Origin: Candidatus Zixiibacteriota bacterium
Lineage (GTDB): Bacteria; Zixibacteria; MSB-5A5; WJJR01
Direction of reading: 5' to 3'
Length of the DNA stretch: 64,000 nt
Assembly: GCA_040752595.1 (NCBI GenBank)
Contig: JBFMGX010000006.1
Span: forward strand, 1-64,000
In this document: piece after piece, positions 32,923-41,797 of the stretch
How positions within the stretch are numbered: the stretch's first letter is position 1
Layout: each line of letters starts with the position of its first letter
Program-made: the position numbers and the translations under genes
Notes under the pieces: model-generated
Database searches by the model: none
Seen by the model: the letters and a program-made list of their open reading frames with translations, nothing else
Told to the model about the DNA's origin: nothing

Positions 32923-35313
32923 TCACTCACGGAGACGGGCTCCGAAGGCCGTCGCCAGTGCGGCTATGATGGTCGTGTGCGCGACGTCGGCCTCGTGATC
33001 GGTCAGTGTCCGCTCCGGATGTCGGTAGGTGAGCGCGAAGGCGACACTCTTTTCGCCCGCTGCGATAGGCGGCCCGGTGTACAGATCGAACAACTCGGCG
33101 GATTCAAGAACCGGACCCCCCGCCTGGCGGATCGTGGTCAGAAGATCGCCGACGGCGACGCTGTCCCTGACGATGATCGCCAGATCGCGGTAGGCGGCGG
33201 GGAAACGCGGCAGCGGCACGTACTGCGGAACGGCCGATTCGCTGACCATGGCGGCCATCGGCTCCAGTTCGAGCACACCCGCCCAGACCGGCCGCTTGAT
33301 ATCCCTGCGTCGGCAGAGCTCCGGATCGATCTGTCCCACCTCGCCCAAGGGCTTGCCGTCCGCGCTGATGACGAACCCCTGCCCCCGACCAAAGGGACGC
33401 CGGTCGGCAGGCGCCAGTGCTACACTCAGTCCGAGTGCAGTCAAGATCTCCCAGACGGCCCCTTTGAGATCGAAGAAATCATAGTCGCCGGCCGATTCTC
33501 CCCACCCTGCACTGGGACGACGGCCGCACAGGGCGACCAGCAATTGGCGTTTCTCGCGGAAGGCGCCATCCGGTGCTTCCTGTGAGAACACAGTCCCGAT
33601 CTCATAGACCGCCAACGAGTCAATCCGTCGGTTGAGATTGTGTGCGACAACTGCCAGGAGGGAACCATACAGATCAGGGCGCAGCACCGACATGTCGCTG
33701 GACAAAGGGTTCCGAAGGGCGACAGGTGCCTGGGAATCGGACAGCACTTGTGCGGGATCGATCAGGGAATTACAGATGATCTCCGTGAGGCCGACGCCCT
33801 CGGCCAGATCGCGCAGACGCTGTTCGATCATCCATTGCGGGGCGCGATGCACCGGGAGTGCACCCGCGGCCCGGCGGTCGATCGGAATTCTCTCATAGCC
33901 ATAGAGCCGGGCGATCTCCTCGGTGAGATCGACCTCACGCGTTACATCCGGCCGGAATGTCGGGACCGTGACGACAGCGGGTTTCCCGGGTACGACTCCA
34001 AACTCGATGCCGGACAACATGTCGATCATGGTCGGCGTGGACATCCCTGTGCCCAAGAATCGGTTAACCGACTCCGCATCAAGTTCCAGTTTGACCGGGT
34101 TCACCGGGTTTGGGTAACAATCCACCGCTCCGGCGAGGAGTTCACCGCCTGTCAGCTTGACGAACAAGTCGGCCGCGCGGTCAAGTGCATACGGGACACC
34201 GTTGGGATCAACGCCGCGCTCGAAGCGTTGCGCCGACTCTGTGGCCAGATCGAGCCGTTTACGGGTTCGACGGATCCGGGTCGGATTGAAGTGTGCGCTC
34301 TCGATCAGGAAACTGGTGGTGGTGTCCGCGACTTCGGAATCGCGGCCGCCCATCACGCCGCCGATGGCGACGAATCGGCCGCCATCGGTGATCATCACGG
34401 TGTTCGCAGGGAGAATACGTTCCGCTTCATCGAGGGTAATGAAGCCCTCGTTCCCGCGCGTCGACAGCACGACAACTTCACCGGACTTGAAGTTGGCCCA
34501 GTCGAACGCGTGCAATGGCTGTCCCGTCTCCAGCATCACGAAATTGGTGATGTCGACGGCGTTGTTGATCGAACGAATCCCGGCGGAGCGCAGGCGGCGT
34601 CGCATCCAGAACGGCGACGGGCGAATCTGCCCGTTACGGACCAGCCGTCCGGCGTAGCGGGTGCACCCGTCGGTGTCCTCGATCCGAACGGACAAATGCG
34701 AAGATGCCGCCTCCGCCGTCTCGACCAGGTGGAACTCGGGGCGTCGAATCCGACTGCCGACCAGGGCGGCGATCTCGCGCGCCAAGCCAAGAACCGAGAG
34801 GCAATCGGGCCGATTCGGGGTCAACTCAAAGGAGAGGGCGACCTCTTCCAATTCCATGGCATCCCAGAGATCGCAACCGATCTTGAACTTCTCGGGGTCG
34901 AGATCCATCAGCCCGCTGTGATCATCAGAAAGACCCAGATCGCGCTCGGAGCAGCACGCACCTTCGGAATCGACACCGGCAAATGTGATGACACCGACAG
35001 GAGCGTCCGGGAACGGGGGCAGCATGGCGCCGGGTCGTGCCAGGGGGACAATCAGACCAAGCTGGGAATTCGGCGCCCCGGAGACGACCTTGCGCCGTCC
35101 GGTGCCATCCTCCACTGTCAGCACGTGGAGGTCGGGACGGCCGGGCAGTTTATCGACGGCCACGATGCGCGCGGCGACGACTCCGGTGAAGCGCGCGAAG
35201 ACCGGCTCCATCCGTTCCACGGCGGTGCCGATGGCGGTGAGCCGTTCGGCCAATTCCGCAACGTCCCACGGGATCGTGATGTAGTCCGATAGCCAGCGTG
35301 TTCCGACTTGCAT
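32923..35313 (-). CDS. pheT: phenylalanyl-tRNA synthetase beta subunit
   Basis: The 796-residue subunit has the N-terminal tRNA-binding OB domain (about 40-150), the B3/B4 editing region with RYAGRLVRNGQI and DITNFVMLETGQPLHAFD, the B5 domain, the catalytic-like core with ERIPIDRRAAGALP and the C-terminal anticodon-binding (FDX-ACB) domain with FPAAYRDLAIIVRD. It pairs with PheS as an alpha2-beta2 enzyme. A 238-base spacer full of repeats separates it from pheS. Confidence 0.96.
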   Translation of the reverse strand: MQVGTRWLSDYITIPWDVAELAERLTAIGTAVERMEPVFARFTGVVAARIVAVDKLPGRPDLHVLTVEDGTGRRKVVSGAPNSQLGLIVPLARPGAMLPPFPDAPVGVITFAGVDSEGACCSERDLGLSDDHSGLMDLDPEKFKIGCDLWDAMELEEVALSFELTPNRPDCLSVLGLAREIAALVGSRIRRPEFHLVETAEAASSHLSVRIEDTDGCTRYAGRLVRNGQIRPSPFWMRRRLRSAGIRSINNAVDITNFVMLETGQPLHAFDWANFKSGEVVVLSTRGNEGFITLDEAERILPANTVMITDGGRFVAIGGVMGGRDSEVADTTTSFLIESAHFNPTRIRRTRKRLDLATESAQRFERGVDPNGVPYALDRAADLFVKLTGGELLAGAVDCYPNPVNPVKLELDAESVNRFLGTGMSTPTMIDMLSGIEFGVVPGKPAVVTVPTFRPDVTREVDLTEEIARLYGYERIPIDRRAAGALPVHRAPQWMIEQRLRDLAEGVGLTEIICNSLIDPAQVLSDSQAPVALRNPLSSDMSVLRPDLYGSLLAVVAHNLNRRIDSLAVYEIGTVFSQEAPDGAFREKRQLLVALCGRRPSAGWGESAGDYDFFDLKGAVWEILTALGLSVALAPADRRPFGRGQGFVISADGKPLGEVGQIDPELCRRRDIKRPVWAGVLELEPMAAMVSESAVPQYVPLPRFPAAYRDLAIIVRDSVAVGDLLTTIRQAGGPVLESAELFDLYTGPPIAAGEKSVAFALTYRHPERTLTDHEADVAHTTIIAALATAFGARLRE

Positions 35314-35360
35314 GCTTGGGACCTTTGATCAATAGTCTCCAATTGGGCTTCGTTCGTAGC

Positions 35361-35507
35361 GCAGGAGCCCTGTGTTCCTGCGGTCTGTGTCAGGTGCGCA
35401 GGGCACCTGACCTACAGTCTACTTTCGTTCGCCCTCACCCGATCTGCCTCCGGCGGATCGACCTCTCCCCCTCGACTCCGCTCGGGGCAAGCCGGAGGGA
35501 GAGGTTA
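35361..35507. repeat. palindromic repeats between pheS and pheT
   Basis: GCAGGAGCCCTGTGTTCCTGC (35361-35381) and CAGGTGCGCAGGGCACCTG (35391-35409) belong to the family also at 30262. At 35432-35507 is a standard CCTCTCCC-family copy with GATCTGCCTCCGGCGGATC. Together they interrupt a gene pair that is usually contiguous. Confidence 0.85.
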
Positions 35508-35551
35508 TCACTCCCCGTCTCGCCACGGACTTTGAACGCGACGGCGCCGCA

Positions 35552-36574
35552 TCAAAACTGCCGCAGGAAACGCAGATCGTTCTCATAGAACAACCGGATG
35601 TCATCGATGCCGTGCTTCAACAGCGCGATCCGTTCAATCCCCATTCCAAACGCGTATCCCGAAAAGACCCTGGGATCATAGTCGACCGCCGCGAAAACGG
35701 CCGGATCGATCATACCCGCCCCCAGGATTTCGAGCCATCCCGCATGCTTGCATAGGGAGCATCCCTGTCCCCCGCACAGCATGCAACTGACGTCGACTTC
35801 GGTCGACGGCTCCGTAAACGGGAAGAAGCTGGGACGAAACCGCAACTGGGCCGCACTCCCGAAGAATTCCTGAACAAAAGCGACGATGACCCCTTTCAGG
35901 TCGGCAAAGGAGACATCGGTGTCGACGAAGAATCCTTCAACCTGGTGAAAGACGCAGTACGAGCGCGCGTTGACAGCCTCGTGGCGATAGACGCGTCCCG
36001 GCGCCAGTATACGTACCGGCGGGCGGCGGTTTTCAAAGACCCGCACCTGCACCGGTGAGGTGTGTGTCCGCAACAGGAACTCGTCATTGAGAAAGAACGT
36101 GTCCTGCATGTCGCGGGCGGGATGGTCGGGCGGGAAATTGAGCGCCGCGAAGTTGTAATAGTCGGTCTCGATCTCCGGACCCTCGGCGACCTCGAAGCCC
36201 ATGCCGTAGAAGATCGACACCACCTCGTCCATCGTCTTGGTGATCAGATGGCGGTGGCCGCGCGGACGGGGACGGCCGGGAAGGGTATGGTCATAGGGCC
36301 GATGCGCCGCGAATGTGACAGCCCTTGCGGCGCCTGCATTCCCGGCGTCGAAAATCGCAGCGAGACGGTCGCGGGTTTCGTTGGCCAGACTGCCGACGCG
36401 TCGGCGCTGCTCCTCCGGAAGATCCTTCAGGCCGCGCAGAATGGCATTGAGCGGGCTATTGCGCCCCAGATAGCGGGCACGCACGGACGCCAGATCGCTT
36501 CCGGCGACGGTCTCCTGACGGGCCGATTCCTCGATTCGCCTGAGTTGGGCTGTGATCTCTTCGAGGGGCGTCAT
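35552..36574 (-). CDS. pheS: phenylalanyl-tRNA synthetase alpha subunit
   Basis: The 340-residue subunit has an N-terminal coiled coil, class II motifs (GFEVAEGPEIETDYYNFAALNFPPDHPARDMQDTF, LLRTHTSPVQVR, R-x-YRHEAVNARSYCVFHQVEG) and motif 3 with YAFGMGIERIALLKHGIDDIR near the end. It carries the catalytic site for tRNA-Phe charging. An intrinsic terminator lies just upstream. Confidence 0.96.
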   Translation of the reverse strand: MTPLEEITAQLRRIEESARQETVAGSDLASVRARYLGRNSPLNAILRGLKDLPEEQRRRVGSLANETRDRLAAIFDAGNAGAARAVTFAAHRPYDHTLPGRPRPRGHRHLITKTMDEVVSIFYGMGFEVAEGPEIETDYYNFAALNFPPDHPARDMQDTFFLNDEFLLRTHTSPVQVRVFENRRPPVRILAPGRVYRHEAVNARSYCVFHQVEGFFVDTDVSFADLKGVIVAFVQEFFGSAAQLRFRPSFFPFTEPSTEVDVSCMLCGGQGCSLCKHAGWLEILGAGMIDPAVFAAVDYDPRVFSGYAFGMGIERIALLKHGIDDIRLFYENDLRFLRQF

Positions 36575-36609
36575 GGTGTCGACCTCATAGAGAAGATCGG
36601 AATCGGGCG

Positions 36610-36637
36610 AAAAAACAAAACCCCGTCAAACGGGGTC
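36610..36637 (-). terminator. intrinsic terminator between rplT and pheS
   Basis: On the minus strand GACCCCG-TTTGA-CGGGGT is followed by TTTGTTTTTT. It ends the infC-rpmI-rplT transcript about 36 bases before pheS, so it may also act as an attenuator for pheST; no leader peptide with clustered Phe codons was seen. Confidence 0.85.
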
Positions 36638-36685
36638 AAGAGAAAGGTCGCGGGCCGTCGCCGGTCCGCCTGGCAAATGTCACAC

Positions 36686-37039
36686 TCAGGTCGTCCCGGT
36701 GGCGGTCCGCGCCACCGCGGCAAAGGCCTCCGGATCGGTGGCTGCCATGTGGGCCAGGACCTTGCGATCGAGGCGAATCCCCGACTTGTTCAGGCCATCG
36801 ATCAGCCGGCCATAGGTCAGCCCCAGCGCCCGGGCGGCGGCGTTGATGCGGACGATCCACAGGGCCCGCATCGTGCGCTTGATGTTGCGCCGGTCGCGGT
36901 ACTGATAGGTCCAACCCTTCTGGACCGTCTCCCGTGCGGTGCGGTAGAGCTTGCGACGTCCGCCGAAGTTGCCTTTGGCGGCGTCGAGATACCGTTTGCG
37001 ACGGCGGTGCGCCGCGACGTTGTTGGTTGCTCTCGACAC
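36686..37039 (-). CDS. rplT: 50S ribosomal protein L20
   Basis: The 117-residue basic protein has the L20 core: a helical N-terminus [26 protein letters not shown], then [39 protein letters not shown]. It lacks the first seven to ten residues of some homologues but is otherwise complete. In many bacteria it represses the infC-rpmI-rplT mRNA. Confidence 0.96.
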   Translation of the reverse strand: MSRATNNVAAHRRRKRYLDAAKGNFGGRRKLYRTARETVQKGWTYQYRDRRNIKRTMRALWIVRINAAARALGLTYGRLIDGLNKSGIRLDRKVLAHMAATDPEAFAAVARTATGTT

Positions 37040-37073
37040 GTTCTATCCCTTTGATTCGTACCCGGAAACCGGC

Positions 37074-37271
37074 TCAGCCATTGGGAAGCATCCCATTGAC
37101 GCGCACGCTGTCGGCATCGGACACATAGGTTGACTTGCGCAGGCGGCGCTGACGTTTTGTGGTCTTGGATGCCGACAGGTGTCTCCGGTACGCCTTGGAG
37201 CGCTTGAACAGACCGGATTTGGTCCGTTTGAACCTCTTGGCCGCCGAGCGATTGGTCTTCATCTTGGGCAT
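37074..37271 (-). CDS. rpmI: 50S ribosomal protein L35
   Basis: The 65-residue basic protein MPKMKTNRSAAKRFKRTKSG and the later LSASKTTKRQRRLRKSTYV are standard L35. It lies between infC and rplT. Confidence 0.96.
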   Translation of the reverse strand: MPKMKTNRSAAKRFKRTKSGLFKRSKAYRRHLSASKTTKRQRRLRKSTYVSDADSVRVNGMLPNG

Positions 37272-37353
37272 TGTACCATGCTCCTGTCTCGGCCATATCG
37301 GACCGAAACACCTAATATAGACCCCCGGCCTGTCTGGTCAACACGAAAAAAAA

Positions 37354-38022
37354 CTATCCGGTCGTGTCCGATTCACCGCCGGACGGCGTTTGTGTCCCAT
37401 GAGCCATGAGCGCTTCGGCGGCAGGCGTTGCGGCTGCGGCAATCGACGTCGCGACCTCCTGTCGTGGAGGTGGAGGCGTTTCGGTCTTGGTTTTTCCCGT
37501 GCCGCGCTTCGGATTGATGATGAGCGACATATGCCGCCCTTCCATCCGCACACTGGTCTCGGACTGGCCGACATCGGCCAATTGCGCCTTGATCCGCTCC
37601 AGGATACGGTAGCCGAATTCCGTGTGGGTCATTTCGCGGCCACGGAACTCGACATAGGCGCGCACCTTGTGACCATCCAGAAGAAACTCGCGCAGCCGCT
37701 CGGTCTTGAAGTTGATGTCGTGCTCGTCGATTTTGGGACGGAACCGCATCTCCTTCAGCATCGAGCTGTGCTGACGCTTCTTGGCCTTACGGGCATTCTT
37801 GGCCTCATCGTAGAGGTGCTTGCCGTAGTCGAGGATGCGGCACACCGGCGGCCGGGCCTCGGGGGAAATCTCCACCAGATCGAGACCCTGCTCTTCGGCC
37901 AGTTTGAGGGCGTCGCGGGTGGCCATAATCCCCAACTGGCTGCTGTCGGCGCCGATGACGCGAACTTGGGGAAAACGAATGCGGCGATTCGTGCGAAGTG
38001 TATGCTGACGTGGTATAGCGAT
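37354..38022 (-). CDS. infC: translation initiation factor IF-3, probable rare AUC start
   Basis: IF-3 has an N-domain (RTNRRIRFPQVRVIGAD) and a C-domain (KEMRFRPKIDEHDINFKTERLREFLLDGHKVR), then a Pro/Ala-rich 40-residue tail beyond the normal end. A GGGGAGG ribosome-binding site (38037-38031) lies 8 bases before an ATC at 38022, whereas the GTG at 38028 is only 2 bases away. An AUC (or AUU-like) start is the classic device by which IF-3 represses itself. ATA at 38016 is the alternative. Confidence 0.9.
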   Translation of the reverse strand: MAIPRQHTLRTNRRIRFPQVRVIGADSSQLGIMATRDALKLAEEQGLDLVEISPEARPPVCRILDYGKHLYDEAKNARKAKKRQHSSMLKEMRFRPKIDEHDINFKTERLREFLLDGHKVRAYVEFRGREMTHTEFGYRILERIKAQLADVGQSETSVRMEGRHMSLIINPKRGTGKTKTETPPPPRQEVATSIAAAATPAAEALMAHGTQTPSGGESDTTG

Positions 38023-38030
38023 GGGCACAA

Positions 38031-38037
38031 CCTCCCC
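38031..38037 (-). promoter_or_regulatory. ribosome-binding site of infC
   Basis: GGGGAGG sits 8 bases upstream of the ATC proposed as the start. It is too close to the GTG at 38028 (2 bases) for ordinary initiation there. It lies between the thrS stop and infC. Confidence 0.6.
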
Positions 38038-38055
38038 GGGTCTTCTCACCCGGCA

Positions 38056-40023
38056 TCAAGGGTTTCCAGATTGCGACGTGGGAGCAACGGCGGGATGGTC
38101 CTGGTCACGCACCATGGCGATGAACGCGGACACCTCCTGTGTCCCCATGTCCTTCCCACCATGAGCGCGCACGGAGACCGTATGCGCCTGCGCCTCCCGT
38201 TCCCCCACAACCAACATATACGGGATCTTCTGTGTCTCTGCCTCGCGGATCTTCGAGCCGATCTTCTCGGAGCGCACATCGGCGCGCGCCCGTAACCCGG
38301 CCGACTGCAACTCCTCCGCCAGGGCGGCGGCATAATCTGCCACGCGATCGGTCACGGCCAGTACATGCACCTGCTCCGGCGCCAGCCAGACCGGGAACGC
38401 GCCGGCATAATGCTCGATGAGTATGCCGAAAAAGCGTTCCAAGGAACCCAGCAAGGCACGGTGAATCATCACCGGGCGATGAACCTGCCCGTCGGCTCCG
38501 GCGTACTGCAGATCGAACCGTTCCGGGAGATTGAAATCGAACTGTATCGTCCCACACTGGTGCAGTCGGCCGATGGCGTCCTTCAGGTGCAGGTCGATCT
38601 TGGGACCATAGAACGCCCCGCCGCCTTCATCGACGGTGTAGGTGTGGCCCCGGGACTCCAAGGCGCGCCGGAGGGCATCCTCGGCCATCGTCCAGTCAGC
38701 GGGGTCGCCGATCGCCTTCTCCGGGCGCGTGGACAGGAACACGGCGACATCGGTGAAGCCGAGCGCGGCATAGATCGACAGGCAGAAATCGAAGGTCTGG
38801 CAGATTTCCTCTTCCACCTGGTCGCGTCGGCAGAACAGATGCGCGTCGTCCTGCGTGAAGCCGCGCACACGGAACAGCCCCTGCAAAACGCCGCCACGCT
38901 CGAAGCGATAGACCGTCCCGAGCTCGGCCCAACGCAACGGCAGGTCCCGGTATGACCGCACTTCGGAGCGGTACACCAGAATATGGAAGGGGCAGTTCAT
39001 CGGCTTCAGTTGGTGTGGGTTGTTCTCCACCGCAAAGGGCGGGAACATGTTCTCCGCGTAGAAGCCGGTGTGCCCGGAGACCTCCCACAGTCGCAGCCGG
39101 GCGATGTGGGGCGAGTAGACCAACTCGTAGCCGGACTCCTGGTGACGGCGATACCAGAATTCCTCGATCTTGCGGCGTATGAATGCCCCCTTCGGGTGCC
39201 AGAGAACCAAGCCGGCGCCAGAGTCCTCCTGGATCGAGAAGAGCTTCAGTTGTCTGCCCAACCGGCGGTGATCGCGGCGCTCGGCCTCTTCTCGACGATG
39301 CAGATAGTCATCCAGTTGTTTCTTGTCGGGGTAGGCGACACCATAGATGCGCTGCAGTTGCGGGTTCCCCTCGGCGTCACGCCAATACGCCCCGGCAATC
39401 GACAAGAGTTTGAACGCCTTGATCCGTCCCGTGGATGGGACATGCGGTCCCCGGCAGAGGTCTTCGAAGCGCGAACTGGAATAGAAACTGACCGGTTCCT
39501 CGGTGGATTCGACCTTGTCGAGGATCTCCAACTTATAGGATTCGCCGCGCTCCTTGTAGAGTTGTCGGGCCGTCGCCGGATCGCACTCGCGGCGTGCAAA
39601 AGGCGCATCTTCGGCCACGATCTGTGCCATGCGCGCCTCGAAGCGCTCGAGATCATCCGGAGTGAACGGCCGCGGCGGATCGAAATCGTAATAGAAACCC
39701 TCGTCGATCGCCGGGCCGATGGCCAGTTTCGTGCCAGGGACGATCTCGGTGACGGCCTGCGCCATGACATGCGCCGACGAGTGCCAAAATACCTGACGTC
39801 CCTCTGGAGAAGCGAAAGTCAGAACCTCGATCGGGGCATCGATCAGGATCGGAGCGGACAGATCCTGCACCCGACCGTCCACCTTGATGGCCAGGGCATC
39901 TTGGGCCAAACGCCGCCCGATCGCGGCCGCGACTTCTGCCCCGGTTACGCCGCGGGCAAAGTCACGCGACGACCCATCCGGAAACACCAGCCGGACGGAA
40001 CTGTTGCCTGCGGGCGCTGTCAT
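38056..40023 (-). CDS. thrS: threonyl-tRNA synthetase
   Basis: The ATG at 40023 gives about 655 residues with a TGS domain (LVFPDGSSRDFARGVTGAEVA), the editing domain with HSSAHVMAQAV (zinc-binding), class II motifs and the C-terminal anticodon domain with VHVLAVTDRVADYAAALAEELQ. The zinc-binding MNCPFHILVYRSEVRSYRDLPLRWAELG block and HRALLGSLERFFGILIEH are intact. The gene frame continues 13 codons upstream to 40062. infC starts about 33 bases after it, the usual thrS-infC-rpmI-rplT order. Confidence 0.95.
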   Translation of the reverse strand: MTAPAGNSSVRLVFPDGSSRDFARGVTGAEVAAAIGRRLAQDALAIKVDGRVQDLSAPILIDAPIEVLTFASPEGRQVFWHSSAHVMAQAVTEIVPGTKLAIGPAIDEGFYYDFDPPRPFTPDDLERFEARMAQIVAEDAPFARRECDPATARQLYKERGESYKLEILDKVESTEEPVSFYSSSRFEDLCRGPHVPSTGRIKAFKLLSIAGAYWRDAEGNPQLQRIYGVAYPDKKQLDDYLHRREEAERRDHRRLGRQLKLFSIQEDSGAGLVLWHPKGAFIRRKIEEFWYRRHQESGYELVYSPHIARLRLWEVSGHTGFYAENMFPPFAVENNPHQLKPMNCPFHILVYRSEVRSYRDLPLRWAELGTVYRFERGGVLQGLFRVRGFTQDDAHLFCRRDQVEEEICQTFDFCLSIYAALGFTDVAVFLSTRPEKAIGDPADWTMAEDALRRALESRGHTYTVDEGGGAFYGPKIDLHLKDAIGRLHQCGTIQFDFNLPERFDLQYAGADGQVHRPVMIHRALLGSLERFFGILIEHYAGAFPVWLAPEQVHVLAVTDRVADYAAALAEELQSAGLRARADVRSEKIGSKIREAETQKIPYMLVVGEREAQAHTVSVRAHGGKDMGTQEVSAFIAMVRDQDHPAVAPTSQSGNP

Positions 40024-40120
40024 GTGGAACAACACCGGGCCGCCCGGAGGGCGGCTGACCATAGAGTAGCGACGATCATTGCGGGAATGGGCTCAATCCG
40101 GGGATGGGCATACACAATCA

Positions 40121-40194
40121 TGGGCGATACTGGAATCGAACCAGTGACCTCTTGCATGTCAAGCAAGCACTCTAACCATCTGAGCTAATCGCCC
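40121..40194 (-). tRNA. tRNA-Val(GAC)
   Basis: A 74-nt cloverleaf reads on the minus strand. The acceptor GGGCGAT pairs with ATCGCCC, discriminator A is at 40121, the D-arm is TAGCTCAGATGG, the T-loop is TTCGATT, and the anticodon stem-loop CTTGC-TTGACAT-GCAAG gives GAC. CCA is not encoded. It is the first feature upstream of thrS. Confidence 0.95.
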
Positions 40195-40280
40195 CCTTAT
40201 CACAAGGATATGATACGGGGCGGGACATCGGGGCGCAAGCATTTTGGACGCGCTGTGTGCGTCCGTCGGCGCGGCTCGGA

Positions 40281-41168
40281 TCAATGGCCGCGCACCAACT
40301 GCAGAAACGTGCCGGCCCGCCCATACTCCAAGCGTGCCCTCTCCACGAACTCATCGATGTTGACGCGGTCGATGCCGAAGGCAGAGGCGACATGCCAATC
40401 CAGATCGGGAGCCGGGGACGGGCGGTGGTCGCTGTCTCCCAGCCGATGCGCCAAGTAGTCCGCCACATGGATGGCATGCGCCAACCGCGTTTCCTCCGCG
40501 CCGTCGACGGCCAGGTCGTGATGATGTGCGATGGCGGAGGCCAGGACCCACGGCAGGCGCCATCGTTCGGCCAAAAGCGCGCCAATGGCGGCATGATCCC
40601 AGCCCAGCACGGCCGCTTCCACCTGCCGATCGGTGAGGTGCCCGTAATCGGGATGAGTCCGTATGCGGCGACGCTCTTCCGGCATGTGGCAGATCAGAAT
40701 CATCTTGCCGATATCGTGCAGCAATCCGGCGGTGAACGCCTCTTCGCTCTGCGTCACGGCCCAGCCGTCGGCGTGAGTGCCACAGAGAACACGAGCCGCC
40801 GAAGCCGTCGCCAGGGAATGCCGCCAGAACTGATCCTGCATTTCGGGTTCATCCTGGCAGCGGGCGAAAACTTCGGCCATGGAGGCCGACAGAACCAGCG
40901 TGCGGACGACCGCCATGCCCAAGATCACGATCGCTTGCCGGACAGAGGCCGTCGGTTTCGGCAGCCCATAATAGGCGGAGTTGGCGATGCGCAGCACCAT
41001 GGTCGCCAAACCGGGATCTTCGGCCACGACGGCCGCGATGTCATACGCCGAGGCGGCCGGATCGTTCAGCACGCGATTCAGTTGCGACAGCACCAGAGGA
41101 GGCGTTGGCAGTGATTGGGCCTGATGCAGGCGTCGGATCAGTGCCGGATCGCTGACAGCAGTTGTCAC
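40281..41168 (-). CDS. HDOD-domain signalling protein
   Basis: The 295-residue protein is an HDOD domain for most of its length: [51 protein letters not shown] and AIAHHHDLA. GTG 41168 has GGGAGGG upstream. The C-terminal 60 residues are not recognised. Proximity to flgM and the flagellar cluster suggests a motility or signalling role, but function is not known. Confidence 0.85.
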   Translation of the reverse strand: MTTAVSDPALIRRLHQAQSLPTPPLVLSQLNRVLNDPAASAYDIAAVVAEDPGLATMVLRIANSAYYGLPKPTASVRQAIVILGMAVVRTLVLSASMAEVFARCQDEPEMQDQFWRHSLATASAARVLCGTHADGWAVTQSEEAFTAGLLHDIGKMILICHMPEERRRIRTHPDYGHLTDRQVEAAVLGWDHAAIGALLAERWRLPWVLASAIAHHHDLAVDGAEETRLAHAIHVADYLAHRLGDSDHRPSPAPDLDWHVASAFGIDRVNIDEFVERARLEYGRAGTFLQLVRGH

Positions 41169-41312
41169 TCTACCCTCCCATGATCGCGGCGGCGATCATA
41201 ACCCACAGCATCGGATTGCGGACCAACTATGCCACGGCCGCGCCCGGTCGCCGTCCAACCGCGTCGACGCAGCCGGTCCTTGCCCAATGGCGTTCTTGCG
41301 ACAAGAGTACGT

Positions 41313-41669
41313 TCAAATTTGCCAATGCTCCAGCAGGCGGTCGACGATCCCGGCGATGACATCCCGGCGGCTGTAGGTGCCGCGGTCGACATTGCGGCGC
41401 GCCGCGGTGATCCGATCGGGGCGGACCGCGCCATCCGCGGAGATGTTGATGTCACCGCTGGCCATGAGCTTGGCGGCCGTGTCGCGCAGCCCATCCTGGC
41501 TATGTAGGTCGTCGGCGCCCAATTCCACACTGTCCTTGGATAGTGAATTCTTCGTCTCCGCAGGGGCCTTGGCGCGATCCCGGCGCACCCGTGGGGGAGA
41601 CGTGCTGTCCCCCGGTTTGACCCTCTCGAAAGGGTCTATCGGCGCGGCGCTCCCGCTGATCATCGCCAC
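41313..41669 (-). CDS. flgM: anti-sigma-28 factor FlgM
   Basis: The protein of about 118 residues is disordered and charged at its N-terminus. Its C-terminal region RPDRITAARRNVDRGTYSRRDVIAGIVDRLL fits the FlgM sigma-binding pattern (D-R-I, G-Y, helical end). A sigma-28-like promoter lies 25 bases upstream (41694-41721), the usual arrangement. GTG 41669 and ATG 41663 are both possible starts. No sigma-28 gene is in the window. Confidence 0.75.
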   Translation of the reverse strand: MAMISGSAAPIDPFERVKPGDSTSPPRVRRDRAKAPAETKNSLSKDSVELGADDLHSQDGLRDTAAKLMASGDINISADGAVRPDRITAARRNVDRGTYSRRDVIAGIVDRLLEHWQI

Positions 41670-41693
41670 AATCGTCCGTTCCCCCTATTGTCC

Positions 41694-41721
41694 ATATCGG
41701 CAGGTCGTTCGTCGGACATTA
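41694..41721 (-). promoter_or_regulatory. sigma-28-type promoter of flgM
   Basis: On the minus strand TAATGTCC (41721-41714) is followed by a 12-base spacer and GCCGATAT (41701-41694), against consensus TAAAGTTT-N11-GCCGATAA: 5 of 8 and 7 of 8 matches. The -10 box is about 25 bases from the flgM start. The 12-base spacer is also found at the flagellin promoter. Confidence 0.55.
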
Positions 41722-41797
41722 TGGCCCCGGAGAAGCCATCCGCCGTACGGGACAAGATGGACGAGATGGGAGATCTGAAGCGCCGGGAAGCCCGTCA

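Noticed and set aside
36560-36660. Phe leader-peptide attenuator upstream of pheS
   Set aside because: The terminator is present but no leader frame with clustered Phe codons was found.
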